From Carnobacterium funditum DSM 5970 (GTDB lineage Bacteria > Bacillota > Bacilli > Lactobacillales > Carnobacteriaceae), in assembly GCF_000744185.1 (NCBI RefSeq), contig NZ_JQLL01000001.1:1-64000 (forward strand): DNA of 64,000 bases. The letters are read 5' to 3'. The position numbers and the translations under genes are program-made. The notes under the pieces were generated by a model. It was not told where the DNA came from. It did no database searches and worked only from the letters and a program-made list of their open reading frames with translations. Shown piece after piece: positions 17,707 to 25,128 of the stretch. The first letter of the stretch is position 1. Every line of letters begins with the position of its first letter.

Positions 17707-18411
17707 ATGTTAGTAGTAAAAGATTTAACCGTTCATTACGGTGTCATAAAAGCAACTAAAGAGGTAAACTTTAAAGTGAATGAAGGCGAGATTGTATCGT
17801 TAATAGGCGCAAACGGGGCTGGTAAATCAACGATTTTAAAAGCGATATCTGGGTTACATCGGCCAACAGCAGGAGAGATCATCTACCAAGGAAAACCGAT
17901 TCAAAAAGAATCAACTAAAAAAATTGTTGAGTTAGGTATTTCTCAAGTACCCGAAGGTCGCCATATTTTTGGTGGCATGACAGTACTAGAGAATCTAGAA
18001 ATGGGTGCTTTTTTACGTAAAGATAAAGTAGGTATTCAAAAAGACTTGAAAATGGTTTTCGAGAGATTTCCAATTTTAGAAGAACGTAAAAAACAAGATA
18101 CCGCTACATTATCCGGTGGAGAACAACAAATGGTGGCAATGGGGCGGGCTTTAATGTCTCGACCTAAATTATTACTATTGGATGAGCCTTCGATGGGGCT
18201 AGCGCCTATTTTTATCAAAGAAATATTTAATATTATCAAAATGATCAATGACCAAGGAACAACTGTGTTACTAATTGAACAAAATGCTAAAGTAGCATTA
18301 GAAATTGCACAACAAGGCTATGTATTAGAGACTGGAAGAGTTGTGCAAAGTGGAACGGGAAAAGAATTATTGGCTAGTGATGATGTCCAAAAAGCCTATT
18401 TGGGAGGATAA
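17707..18411 (+). CDS. livF: Branched-chain amino acid ABC transporter ATPase LivF
   Basis: 234 residues. Walker A is GANGAGKST, the signature is LSGGEQQMVAMGRALM, and Walker B is LLLLDEPSMGLAP, a sequence specific to LivF. The internal SQVPEGRHIFGGMTVLENL segment is also a LivF hallmark. It is the second ATPase of the heterodimer with LivG. The start is two bases after the livG stop and the next gene starts five bases after its own stop, so all are one operon. Confidence 0.94.
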   Translation: MLVVKDLTVHYGVIKATKEVNFKVNEGEIVSLIGANGAGKSTILKAISGLHRPTAGEIIYQGKPIQKESTKKIVELGISQVPEGRHIFGGMTVLENLEMGAFLRKDKVGIQKDLKMVFERFPILEERKKQDTATLSGGEQQMVAMGRALMSRPKLLLLDEPSMGLAPIFIKEIFNIIKMINDQGTTVLLIEQNAKVALEIAQQGYVLETGRVVQSGTGKELLASDDVQKAYLGG

Positions 18412-18416
18412 ATACA

Positions 18417-19067
18417 ATGAATGTAAAAAATTATATGACGTCAACTGTTGTCACCGTATCTGAAGACTTGAAAGTCCTAGAAGCTCTTGATATCATGAAA
18501 GAGCATGACTTTCATCGTTTACCAGTCATTCGAAACGAGAAAATGGTCGGGTTGATTACAGAAGAGATTATCCAAGAAAATTCGCCATCGACCGCAACGA
18601 GCTTAAGCATCCATGAAATGAACTATTTGTTGACTAAGACAACAGTTGGAGATATTATGCGTAAACAAGTTATTACGATTAAAGCAGAAGATTTATTAGA
18701 AACAGCAGCAGCTCTTATGTTAGAAAATAATGTAGGTGTGCTGCCAGTTGTTGAAAACAAGGATAACGTTATTGGTATTATCACAGACAAAGATTTATTT
18801 AGAGCATTTATTGATGTCATGGGTTACAATAACAAGGGCAGTCGAATCGTCATTGATATCGCAAAAGACCATTCTGGTATTTTAGAAGATATTACGACTA
18901 TCCTTGCTGAAGATCAAGTTAGTATCAATCAAATTGCGGTTTACCGTCAAAACGAAAATACTCAAGTTGTTATCCAAATGGATAGCGCAAATACCGATGA
19001 AATCAAAGAAATTTTAGCAACTGAAGGATATACGGTTAGTTCTGCAACATTTAAAGAAGGAAAATAA
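18417..19067 (+). CDS. CBS-ACT domain protein (AcuB-like)
   Basis: 216 residues with two CBS domains (about 1-60 and 74-130, the latter with NNVGVLPVVENKDNVIGIIT) and a C-terminal ACT domain (about 140-210, starting RIVIDIAKDHSGILEDIT). CBS pairs bind adenosine ligands and ACT domains bind amino acids, so this is probably a cytoplasmic sensor. It is related to B. subtilis AcuB, but no other acuABC gene is present. Its position as the last gene of the liv operon, five bases after livF, suggests that it senses branched-chain amino acid or nucleotide state and modulates the transporter or a related enzyme. That role is inferred. Confidence 0.82.
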   Translation: MNVKNYMTSTVVTVSEDLKVLEALDIMKEHDFHRLPVIRNEKMVGLITEEIIQENSPSTATSLSIHEMNYLLTKTTVGDIMRKQVITIKAEDLLETAAALMLENNVGVLPVVENKDNVIGIITDKDLFRAFIDVMGYNNKGSRIVIDIAKDHSGILEDITTILAEDQVSINQIAVYRQNENTQVVIQMDSANTDEIKEILATEGYTVSSATFKEGK

Positions 19068-19080
19068 AATAAAGACTATA

Positions 19081-19138
19081 AAAAAACCCGTAGAATGGGG
19101 CTAGGACTTTTATCTCAGCCCCTTTCTACGGGTTTTTT
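19081..19138 (+). terminator. Strong terminator of the liv operon
   Basis: A long hairpin with outer arms AAAAAACCCGTAGAA and TTCTACGGGTTTTTT and an inner GGGGCT/AGCCCC stem. The flanking A and T runs make it bidirectional. Confidence 0.93.
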
Positions 19139-19242
19139 AGGGTTTCTCACTTACATTTCAGACTTAAGTAGGAGACAAAAGGAAACGATATAGTGTAAAA
19201 TGAAACGAATAAAGAGATTAAAACAATGAAGTGGAGGTTGGG

Positions 19243-20226
19243 ATGAACATGAATAAATTTAAAAAAATTAGTATAACACTAATTGCATCAGTCAGTCTTT
19301 TAGGAGCAATAGTTTCTGTAGCCCCTGCAATCACTCAGGCTGCAACAGGCGATATTGATACGACCGTGACAGACGAAAAATGGGGAAAACCGACTTTTGT
19401 ATATGGCGGAGGCCTATCTGATAACCAAATTAAAGAAACTGAAAAATTACTAGGCATTGATAATCCTGAAAATGTAGCAAGTGTGGCGGTTACCGGCTCT
19501 GATTTAGTTAATTATCTAAAAGAAGGATCAGGCAATACAGCTAATATGATTTCATCTGTCTTAGTCCAAAAAGAAGACTCAGGCAAAGGTGTCAAAGTAA
19601 CGATTGAAACACCAGAAAACATCACACAGATTACGCAAGACCAGTATGCTAACGCCGCTATAACAGCAGGTGTAAATGATGCTGAAATTGTTGTAGCGAG
19701 TGTCCGGAAAGTCACAGGAGAGAGTGCACTAACAGGCATTTACAAAGCTTTTGATGTTAATGGAGAAGATCTTGACCAGAATCGCATGGAAGTTGCTCAA
19801 AATGAATTAGAAACAACAAATGAAATTGCACAAGAAAATGCTGATAAATCTGGTTTTGATTCTGCAAAATTCGACCAAGCGATTATCGAAATAAAACAAG
19901 AATTAGCAGATTTAAAAGAAAAACAAGGTGAATTAGCAACGAAAGAAGATATTGAACGTATCATAAACGATGCTTTAAAAAATAACCAATTAGAGAATGT
20001 GGTAACACAAGATCAAATCAATCAATTGATGGCATTGTTTGAAAAATACCAACAGACAAGCGCTATTGATTCGGCACAAGTAAAAGAGCAATTGCTAAAA
20101 CTATCAGATTCAGTTCAATCTAAATTTGGTGATGCTCTTCAAGAAGCTAAAGACAGCGGAATGCTAGAGAAAGTTGGGAATTTCTTTAGTCAAATTTGGG
20201 ATGCAATCGTTGGTTTGTTTAATTAA
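19243..20226 (+). CDS. Secreted DUF1002 family protein
   Basis: 327 residues. A Sec signal peptide (about 1-33, ending AITQAATG) is followed by the DUF1002 core (about 40-185, with KWGKPTFVYGGGL and the GSDLVNYL segment) and a helical Gln/Glu/Lys-rich C-terminal part (about 190-327) that may form coiled coils. The function of DUF1002 is not known; members are exported Firmicutes proteins. The frame is open to a GTG at 19231, but GGAGG at 19233-19237 lies five bases before ATG 19243 (a second ATG at 19249 is also possible). It is a single-gene unit sharing a bidirectional terminator with the regulator that converges on it. Confidence 0.78.
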   Translation: MNMNKFKKISITLIASVSLLGAIVSVAPAITQAATGDIDTTVTDEKWGKPTFVYGGGLSDNQIKETEKLLGIDNPENVASVAVTGSDLVNYLKEGSGNTANMISSVLVQKEDSGKGVKVTIETPENITQITQDQYANAAITAGVNDAEIVVASVRKVTGESALTGIYKAFDVNGEDLDQNRMEVAQNELETTNEIAQENADKSGFDSAKFDQAIIEIKQELADLKEKQGELATKEDIERIINDALKNNQLENVVTQDQINQLMALFEKYQQTSAIDSAQVKEQLLKLSDSVQSKFGDALQEAKDSGMLEKVGNFFSQIWDAIVGLFN

Positions 20227-20288
20227 TTTCAACACAGCGCTAATGGTAGGGGAAATCAAAATTAAAAAATAGTGAAATAAGCAAACAG

Positions 20289-20334
20289 AAAAACCTCTGT
20301 TGAAATGGATGTCCATTTCAATAGAGGTTTTTTC
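20289..20334. terminator. Bidirectional terminator between convergent genes
   Basis: AAAAACCTCT, then TTGAAATGGA paired with TCCATTTCAA, then AGAGGTTTTTT. It has an A run on one side and a T run on the other, so it serves both the DUF1002 gene and the regulator. Confidence 0.92.
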
Positions 20335-20376
20335 GTCTGAAACAGGCTAGCTTATTAATAACCTTGAAATAGAAAA

Positions 20377-21030
20377 CTAGTTTGCTTCTTTTTTACGCAT
20401 GACCGTTTGTAAGTATCGGTAGACGCTTGCTTCTGAGATATTCAAAGTAGCAGCGACTTCAACAACAGCACCCTTGATTTGAAAAACACCTTTTTCCTCT
20501 AAAATTTCGATAATCTCAATTTTTTGATTTTGAGATAATTTAATATCTGGACTTAATAATTTAGAGTCAATGACGGTTAAAATGATATCTCGAACAGAAT
20601 TTGAAAAATTTTCAATATAGGGGGTTGTATGACTAGCGGTTAGATCATTCAAAGGCAAGATGATTTGAGCAAGGCTTAAGATATCTTTAGCGATGTATTT
20701 GTATTGATCAACATCAAAGTTAATACACAATAAACCAGTCAGTTTTCCAGCTGGATCTTTAATAAATAAAGTTGAAGAGCGGAATTCTCTTCCATTAGAC
20801 ATAGTACCTTTATACCCAGTAATGAAATCTTTTTCTAAGTAAACCTTATCTTCAATCAAATTTAACGCAAAGTCAGTTAATGGAGCATTTAAACTCCTAC
20901 CGCTTAATTCTCCGTTAGCGATAGCTCCGATATAAGAATCTTTTTCAGAAGTAAGAACGTGTAAAATAACTTCATATGTAGGACCCAAAAGTTCACCGAA
21001 GTAATAGACGATTTTTTTATACTGTTCCAT
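20377..21030 (-). CDS. YheO-type PAS/HTH transcriptional regulator of the D-serine genes
   Basis: 217 residues. The N-terminal YheO-like PAS domain (about 1-115) has YYFGELLGPTYEVILH and the SGR motif after GELSGRSLN. The C-terminal helix-turn-helix (about 165-217) has FQIKGAVVEVAATLNISEA and SVYRYLQ, of the HTH_22/DauR type. Relatives such as DauR control D-amino acid catabolism. It is divergent from the transporter, dsdA and ridA genes, so it is the likely regulator of that operon, with an unidentified small ligand bound by the PAS-like domain. A TTG lies 15 bases upstream in frame (21045); the ATG at 21030 is preferred. Confidence 0.85.
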   Translation of the reverse strand: MEQYKKIVYYFGELLGPTYEVILHVLTSEKDSYIGAIANGELSGRSLNAPLTDFALNLIEDKVYLEKDFITGYKGTMSNGREFRSSTLFIKDPAGKLTGLLCINFDVDQYKYIAKDILSLAQIILPLNDLTASHTTPYIENFSNSVRDIILTVIDSKLLSPDIKLSQNQKIEIIEILEEKGVFQIKGAVVEVAATLNISEASVYRYLQTVMRKKEAN

Positions 21031-21167
21031 AATCTCTTTTTCCAATTGGCAGCGAACTCCTTCTATAGTAAAATGTATCGAAATAAATAATGAAGTAAAA
21101 GATAACTTAATTAGATTTTAAGCCAAGATAGAAGAAAACACAACTGGTATTTTAATAATAGTTTAGA

Positions 21168-21250
21168 TTAATAATAAATTATCATTAAAACCATTGACAA
21201 GGACAAAATAATAAGATAAAGTGTAATTATGATAATAAATTATTATTTAT
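21168..21250. promoter_or_regulatory. Promoter TTGACA/TAAAGT flanked by twin AT-rich motifs
   Basis: The -35 box TTGACA (21194-21199), a 17-base spacer and the -10 box TAAAGT (21217-21222) face the D-serine operon. Two copies of ATAATAAATTAT (21171-21182 and 21232-21243), each in an imperfect palindrome, stand 61 bases apart on either side of it. They are candidate operators for the divergent YheO-type regulator. The spacing is close to six helical turns, which would suit looping. The whole divergent spacer (21031-21391) is otherwise AT-rich with no gene. Confidence 0.5.
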
Positions 21251-21321
21251 GTTATAAAAAATTATAAATATGATTTGAAAAAGGAGTCGATTTTAGAAGA
21301 GAATTATTTTTTAAATGAAAT

Positions 21322-21335
21322 TGTAATCGCTTACT
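21322..21335 (+). promoter_or_regulatory. Candidate cre site (CcpA) in the D-serine operon leader
   Basis: TGTAATCGCTTACT matches the cre consensus TGWAANCGNTNWCA at 13 of 14 positions. It lies about 100 bases downstream of the -10 box, where CcpA acts as a roadblock. This suggests glucose repression of D-serine use. Confidence 0.55.
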
Positions 21336-21391
21336 GGCAATGAGGATGTTGTTAAATTAAGAATGAATTAAATAATATACTGGAGGATAAT

Positions 21392-22483
21392 ATGGACATT
21401 TTATTTGGAACATTATTATTACTATTGGTTTTAGTATTCTTCACTTTATTCAATTACAAAGCTCCTCAAGGATCTAAAGCTATGGGAGCATTAGCCAGTG
21501 CTGCTTGTGCTAGTTTTTTGGTTGAAGCTTTTCACTTAGCTTTTTTCGGAAATATATTGAATATTGAATTTCTAAAAGAGGTTGGAGGAGCAAATGGAAG
21601 TCTTGGAGGAGTAGCCGCAGCTATTTTAGTGCCTTTGGCATTAGGAGTTTCGCCTGTGTATGCGGTACTTGTCGGTCTTTCTTTATCAGGATTTGGAATT
21701 TTACCAGGATTTATTGCAGGATACTTAATTTCATTTATTATTATATACATGGAGAAAAAAATACCCGGTGGATTAGACTTAATTGTTATCATTGTTGTTG
21801 CAGCACCACTTGCTCGTTTAATAGGATCACTAACGTCGCCAGTGGTAGATGCAACATTGATGCAAATTGGAGAAATACTAACTGCTACAGCTAATACAAG
21901 TCCGATTATGATGGGAATTATTTTAGGAGGGATTATGACGGTAGTTGCCACAGCTCCACTAAGCTCAATGGCTTTAACAGCGATGTTAGGATTAACAGGG
22001 GTTCCAATGGCTATTGGTGCACTAGCCGTTTTTGGTTCATCCTTTCTAAATTATGTGTTATTTAGTAAAATGAAATTTGGAAGCAAAAAAGATACTATTT
22101 CAGTAGCGATAGAGCCTTTAACGCAAGCAGATATCATTTCAGCAAATCCGATACCAGTTTATGCTACAAATTTTATCGGTGGAGCAGCAAGTGGTATAAT
22201 TGTATCGATAATGGGATTAGTTAATAACACCCCAGGAACAGCAACGCCCATAGCCGGCTTTGCAGTTATGTTCGCTTATAATCCTGCAGGGAAAGTATTA
22301 ATCGCAGCTTTAGCTTGTATGATTGTTAGTACAATTAGTGGTTTTATAGGTGCGCATATCTTTAGAAACTTCAAAATTAAAACAGCCGATCAAATTAGAT
22401 CTGGGAATATTAATGCAAAAGAACCAGTTTTAGAAACCGTTAAAGAAATTAAAAAATCAGTTGCTATTAAAGCAGATTATTAA
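21392..22483 (+). CDS. EIIC-like membrane transporter, probable D-serine or amino acid importer
   Basis: 363 residues with eight to ten membrane helices, of the PTS_EIIC_2 type usually annotated as a PTS sugar transporter subunit IIC. Motifs include GSLGGVAAAILVPLALGVSP (about 69-88) and TVVATAPLSSMAL. No EIIA, EIIB or HPr-like gene is near, so it probably does not work as a classical phosphotransferase. Its position directly before dsdA and ridA, under a D-amino acid type regulator, suggests that it brings in D-serine or a related hydroxy amino acid. This assignment is by context only. GGAGG lies before the ATG. Confidence 0.72.
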   Translation: MDILFGTLLLLLVLVFFTLFNYKAPQGSKAMGALASAACASFLVEAFHLAFFGNILNIEFLKEVGGANGSLGGVAAAILVPLALGVSPVYAVLVGLSLSGFGILPGFIAGYLISFIIIYMEKKIPGGLDLIVIIVVAAPLARLIGSLTSPVVDATLMQIGEILTATANTSPIMMGIILGGIMTVVATAPLSSMALTAMLGLTGVPMAIGALAVFGSSFLNYVLFSKMKFGSKKDTISVAIEPLTQADIISANPIPVYATNFIGGAASGIIVSIMGLVNNTPGTATPIAGFAVMFAYNPAGKVLIAALACMIVSTISGFIGAHIFRNFKIKTADQIRSGNINAKEPVLETVKEIKKSVAIKADY

Positions 22484-22596
22484 GAAAGAGGAAGCAAATA
22501 GTTACTCGTTAAGATAGGAATGCCTATTAAAAAAATCAGCTAATAGAAGAGGAGTTTTTATTAATGAGAACCAGCTTAGTAATGGAGGAAACGAAC

Positions 22597-23922
22597 ATGA
22601 ATTTAGAAGGGACACCTTTATTTAAAGATATTAAAGCAGCAAAAGAAGTATTTTGGATTAATCCTAATAAAGAGGTATTTGAAAAAGCAGCAGAAAAGTC
22701 TAGTATTTCAAAAATGGATATTGCAGATGCAGATGCTCGATTAACTCGATTTGCCTCTTATTTAAAAATAGTTTTTCCAGATACAGCTCCAACTGACGGA
22801 ATTATAGAATCACCTATTACAGAAATACCTCATATGAAAGCTTATCTTGAAGAAGAATGTAAAGGAACGATTGAAGGAAAAGTATGGTTGAAACGGGATG
22901 ATTTACTACCAATTGCTGGAACAGTAAAAGCACGCGGAGCCATCTATGAGGTCTTAAAGCATGCAGAAGATTTAGCGTTGGAACAGGGTTTATTGACTTC
23001 GATAGAGGAAGATTATGCTGTTTTTGCAAGTGATAAATTCAAAACATTCTTTTCTAACTACAAAATAACTGTTGGAACGACAGGCAATTTGGGTATTAGT
23101 GTTGGAACAGTTGGAGCAAAATTAGGTTTTGAAGTAATTGTCCATATGTCAGTTGAAGCAAAACAATGGAAAAAGAACTTTTTAAGAAGTCGAGGAGTGG
23201 TCGTGATTGAACACGAATCTGATTTTACGAAAGCGGTAACTGAAGGGCGTCAGCAATCTGATTTAGATCCAACTAGTTATTTTGTTGATGACGAACATTC
23301 TCGTGAGTTATTCTTAGGGTATACAGTAGCTGGGAGTAGATTGAAGAAACAATTAAGCGAAAAAAATATTTTAGTAGATGCAGACCATCCGTTATTTGTG
23401 TACTTGCCTTGTGGCATTGGTGGATCTCCAGGTGGCGTTACATTTGGTTTGAAACAGATTTATGGGGATAACGTTCATTGTTTCTTTGCTGAACCAACAC
23501 ATGTTCCTTCGATGCTCGTTGGCTTAATTACTGGTAAATACAATGAAATATCCGTTAAAGATATTGGTTTAGATGGGTTAACAGTTGCTGATGGTTTAGC
23601 TGTTCCACGTACATCAGGTTTTGTTGCTAAAGTATTAGAAAATTTCTTCAGTGGATCATATACGATAGATGATAACGAAACATATAAATTACTGACTGCT
23701 TTAATTGATCAAGAGGAGATCTATTTAGAGCCAGCTGCAATTGCTGGTTTACCCGGATCCATCCGTTTGTTGCAGTCACAAGCGGGGCAAGAATATTTGA
23801 AAGTCAACAACTTAGTCGATAAGATGACAAATGCGACACATATTTCATGGGCAACAGGTGGAAGTATGGTTCCTAAAGAGGATATGGATATTTTCTATAA
23901 AAAAGGCAAAAAAGCAGAATAA
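22597..23922 (+). CDS. dsdA: D-serine ammonia-lyase (D-serine dehydratase)
   Basis: 441 residues, equal to the 442 of the E. coli enzyme. A PLP enzyme that converts D-serine to pyruvate and ammonia through 2-aminoacrylate. The Schiff-base lysine lies in AGTVKARGAIYE (Lys111), and the phosphate-binding glycine loop is PCGIGGSPGG. The frame is open to 22564, but GGAGG at 22584-22588 stands eight bases before ATG 22597, which also gives the family length. It protects against D-serine, which poisons wall and coenzyme A synthesis, or lets it serve as carbon and nitrogen. It is preceded by the transporter and followed by ridA. Confidence 0.93.
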   Translation: MNLEGTPLFKDIKAAKEVFWINPNKEVFEKAAEKSSISKMDIADADARLTRFASYLKIVFPDTAPTDGIIESPITEIPHMKAYLEEECKGTIEGKVWLKRDDLLPIAGTVKARGAIYEVLKHAEDLALEQGLLTSIEEDYAVFASDKFKTFFSNYKITVGTTGNLGISVGTVGAKLGFEVIVHMSVEAKQWKKNFLRSRGVVVIEHESDFTKAVTEGRQQSDLDPTSYFVDDEHSRELFLGYTVAGSRLKKQLSEKNILVDADHPLFVYLPCGIGGSPGGVTFGLKQIYGDNVHCFFAEPTHVPSMLVGLITGKYNEISVKDIGLDGLTVADGLAVPRTSGFVAKVLENFFSGSYTIDDNETYKLLTALIDQEEIYLEPAAIAGLPGSIRLLQSQAGQEYLKVNNLVDKMTNATHISWATGGSMVPKEDMDIFYKKGKKAE

Positions 23923-23937
23923 TACATTAGAAAAAAT

Positions 23938-23973
23938 GGAATGAGTTGTTATGAATCAATAGACTCATTTTTA
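23938..23973 (+). terminator. Weak hairpin between dsdA and ridA
   Basis: AATGAGT pairs with ACTCATT around a 15-base loop and is followed by TTTT. It is AT-rich, so it may only partly end transcription and lower ridA expression relative to dsdA. Confidence 0.45.
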
Positions 23974-24031
23974 AGATGGAATTTAAAAAACTTTCTCTTA
24001 TTAGAGTAAAGAATTCATAGGAGGAATGAAC

Positions 24032-24415
24032 ATGTTAGAGACGATTCATACAAACAATGCACCAGAACCGATTGGCCCATATTCACAGGTTATTAAAGCT
24101 GGAGACTTTATTTTCCCAGCGGGTCAACTAGGAGTAGACCCAACAACAGGTAAGCTAATTGGAGATAATATCAAAGAACAAACAGAACAAGCAATAAAGA
24201 ATCTTTCCGCTGTTTTGGAAACTGCGGGTTCGTCTTTACAACAGGTCGTCAAGACAACTTGTTATTTATCTACAATGGAACATTTCCAGGCATTTAATGA
24301 AGCTTATGGCGAACAATTCGGTGGACATAAGCCAGCTCGGACTTGTTTTGCAGTACAAGAACTTCCGTTAAAAGGGTTATGCGAAATTGAAGTAGTTGCT
24401 GTTTTAAAGAAGTAA
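24032..24415 (+). CDS. ridA: RidA family 2-iminobutanoate/2-iminopropanoate deaminase
   Basis: 127 residues, the usual RidA length. It has NAPEPIGPYSQ near the N-terminus, GQLGVDPTTGKL (about 34-45), and the catalytic arginine in ARTCFAVQELP (Arg103) followed by EIEVVAV. It hydrolyses reactive enamines/imines such as 2-aminoacrylate to the keto acid. Since DsdA releases 2-aminoacrylate, co-location with dsdA is functionally direct: RidA clears the by-product before it damages PLP enzymes. The ATG at 24032 is chosen because AGGAGG (24019-24024) is seven bases before it; ATG 24026 is too close. Confidence 0.93.
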   Translation: MLETIHTNNAPEPIGPYSQVIKAGDFIFPAGQLGVDPTTGKLIGDNIKEQTEQAIKNLSAVLETAGSSLQQVVKTTCYLSTMEHFQAFNEAYGEQFGGHKPARTCFAVQELPLKGLCEIEVVAVLKK

Positions 24416-24562
24416 AGTAAGAAGAGTAGTTTGGTTAGATGGGCAATACACATGATGGCCTAAATTAGTCTTAGCAATAGGATAGAGCTGCTTAATACTA
24501 AAAAATAAAGTTGACAGTCTATTTATCTTAATCGCAATAGAAAGGTAAGTTTACAAAATAGA

Positions 24563-24589
24563 TTGACATCTACAGTATTTCGGTATAAT
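24563..24589 (+). promoter_or_regulatory. Riboflavin operon promoter
   Basis: TTGACA (24563-24568) and TATAAT (24584-24589) with a short 15-base spacer, about 25 bases before the first FMN riboswitch. No second clear promoter is seen before the second riboswitch. Confidence 0.65.
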
Positions 24590-24612
24590 CTAAACAGTAT
24601 AAAAATAAAATA

Positions 24613-24719
24613 GTCTTCAGGGCAGGGTGCAAGTCCCTACCGGTGGTAAAGCCCACGAGCCGTAAGGCAGATTCGGTTAGATTCCGAAGCCGACAGTTAT
24701 AGTCTGGATGAGAGAAGAC
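24613..24719 (+). ncRNA. FMN riboswitch, first copy
   Basis: A 107-nt RFN element. P1 pairs GTCTTC with GAAGAC. Conserved blocks AGGGCAGGGTGCAAGTCCCTA, CCGGTGGTAAAGCCCACGAG and CGGTTAGATTCCGAAGCCGA are all present, each trimmed here to the key part, followed by CAGTTATAGTCTGGATG. It binds flavin mononucleotide and then favours termination. Its own terminator lies at 24823-24854. It differs from the second copy by only a few bases, mainly in one stem (GGGTGCAAGTCCC against GGGCGTAAATCCC). Confidence 0.97.
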
Positions 24720-24822
24720 AAAGTGATTGCAAAAAAACTACGATAACTTTAATCTTATTTAGGGTGAATAGAAATCATGAGTTTATAAAGCAATGTTAGA
24801 ATAGTCTTATTTGACTGTAAGT

Positions 24823-24854
24823 AAAGCCCTGGATGTAAAATCTAGGGCTTTTTT
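24823..24854 (+). terminator. Terminator of the first FMN riboswitch
   Basis: AAAGCCCTGGAT pairs with ATCTAGGGCTTT around GTAAA, followed by TTTT. It lies about 100 bases after the aptamer, as expected for an expression platform. Confidence 0.9.
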
Positions 24855-24878
24855 GTGTACTGTTTTAAAAATAGAATA

Positions 24879-24985
24879 GTCTTCAGGGCAGGGCGTAAAT
24901 CCCTACCGGTGGTAAAGCCCACGAGCCGCAAGGCAGATTCGGTTAGATTCCGAAGCCGACAGTTATAGTCTGGATGAGAGAAGAC
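24879..24985 (+). ncRNA. FMN riboswitch, second copy in tandem
   Basis: A second complete 107-nt RFN element, 266 bases after the first and with all conserved blocks intact. The duplicated stretch includes the bases just before the aptamer (AAAAATA-AATAGTCTTCAGGG). The region between aptamer and terminator is different in sequence from copy one, with CGAATACA (25008 region) able to pair with TGTATTCG (25026 region). Its own terminator is at 25063-25094 and ribD follows. Confidence 0.97.
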
Positions 24986-25062
24986 AGCGTTTAAAGAGTT
25001 CAAAAGCAACCGAATACATAGTATGCGGTCTTATTTGCTGATCTCTGTATTCGAAAAACGAC

Positions 25063-25094
25063 AAAACCCTGAGGAAAAATTCCTTGGGTTTTTT
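25063..25094 (+). terminator. Terminator of the second FMN riboswitch
   Basis: AAAACCCTGAGGA pairs with TCCTTGGGTTTT around AAAAT, followed by a T run. It ends 35 bases before the ribD start. Confidence 0.9.
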
Positions 25095-25128
25095 ATTTTT
25101 GATTTTATTTTTGAATGGAGTGAGAACA

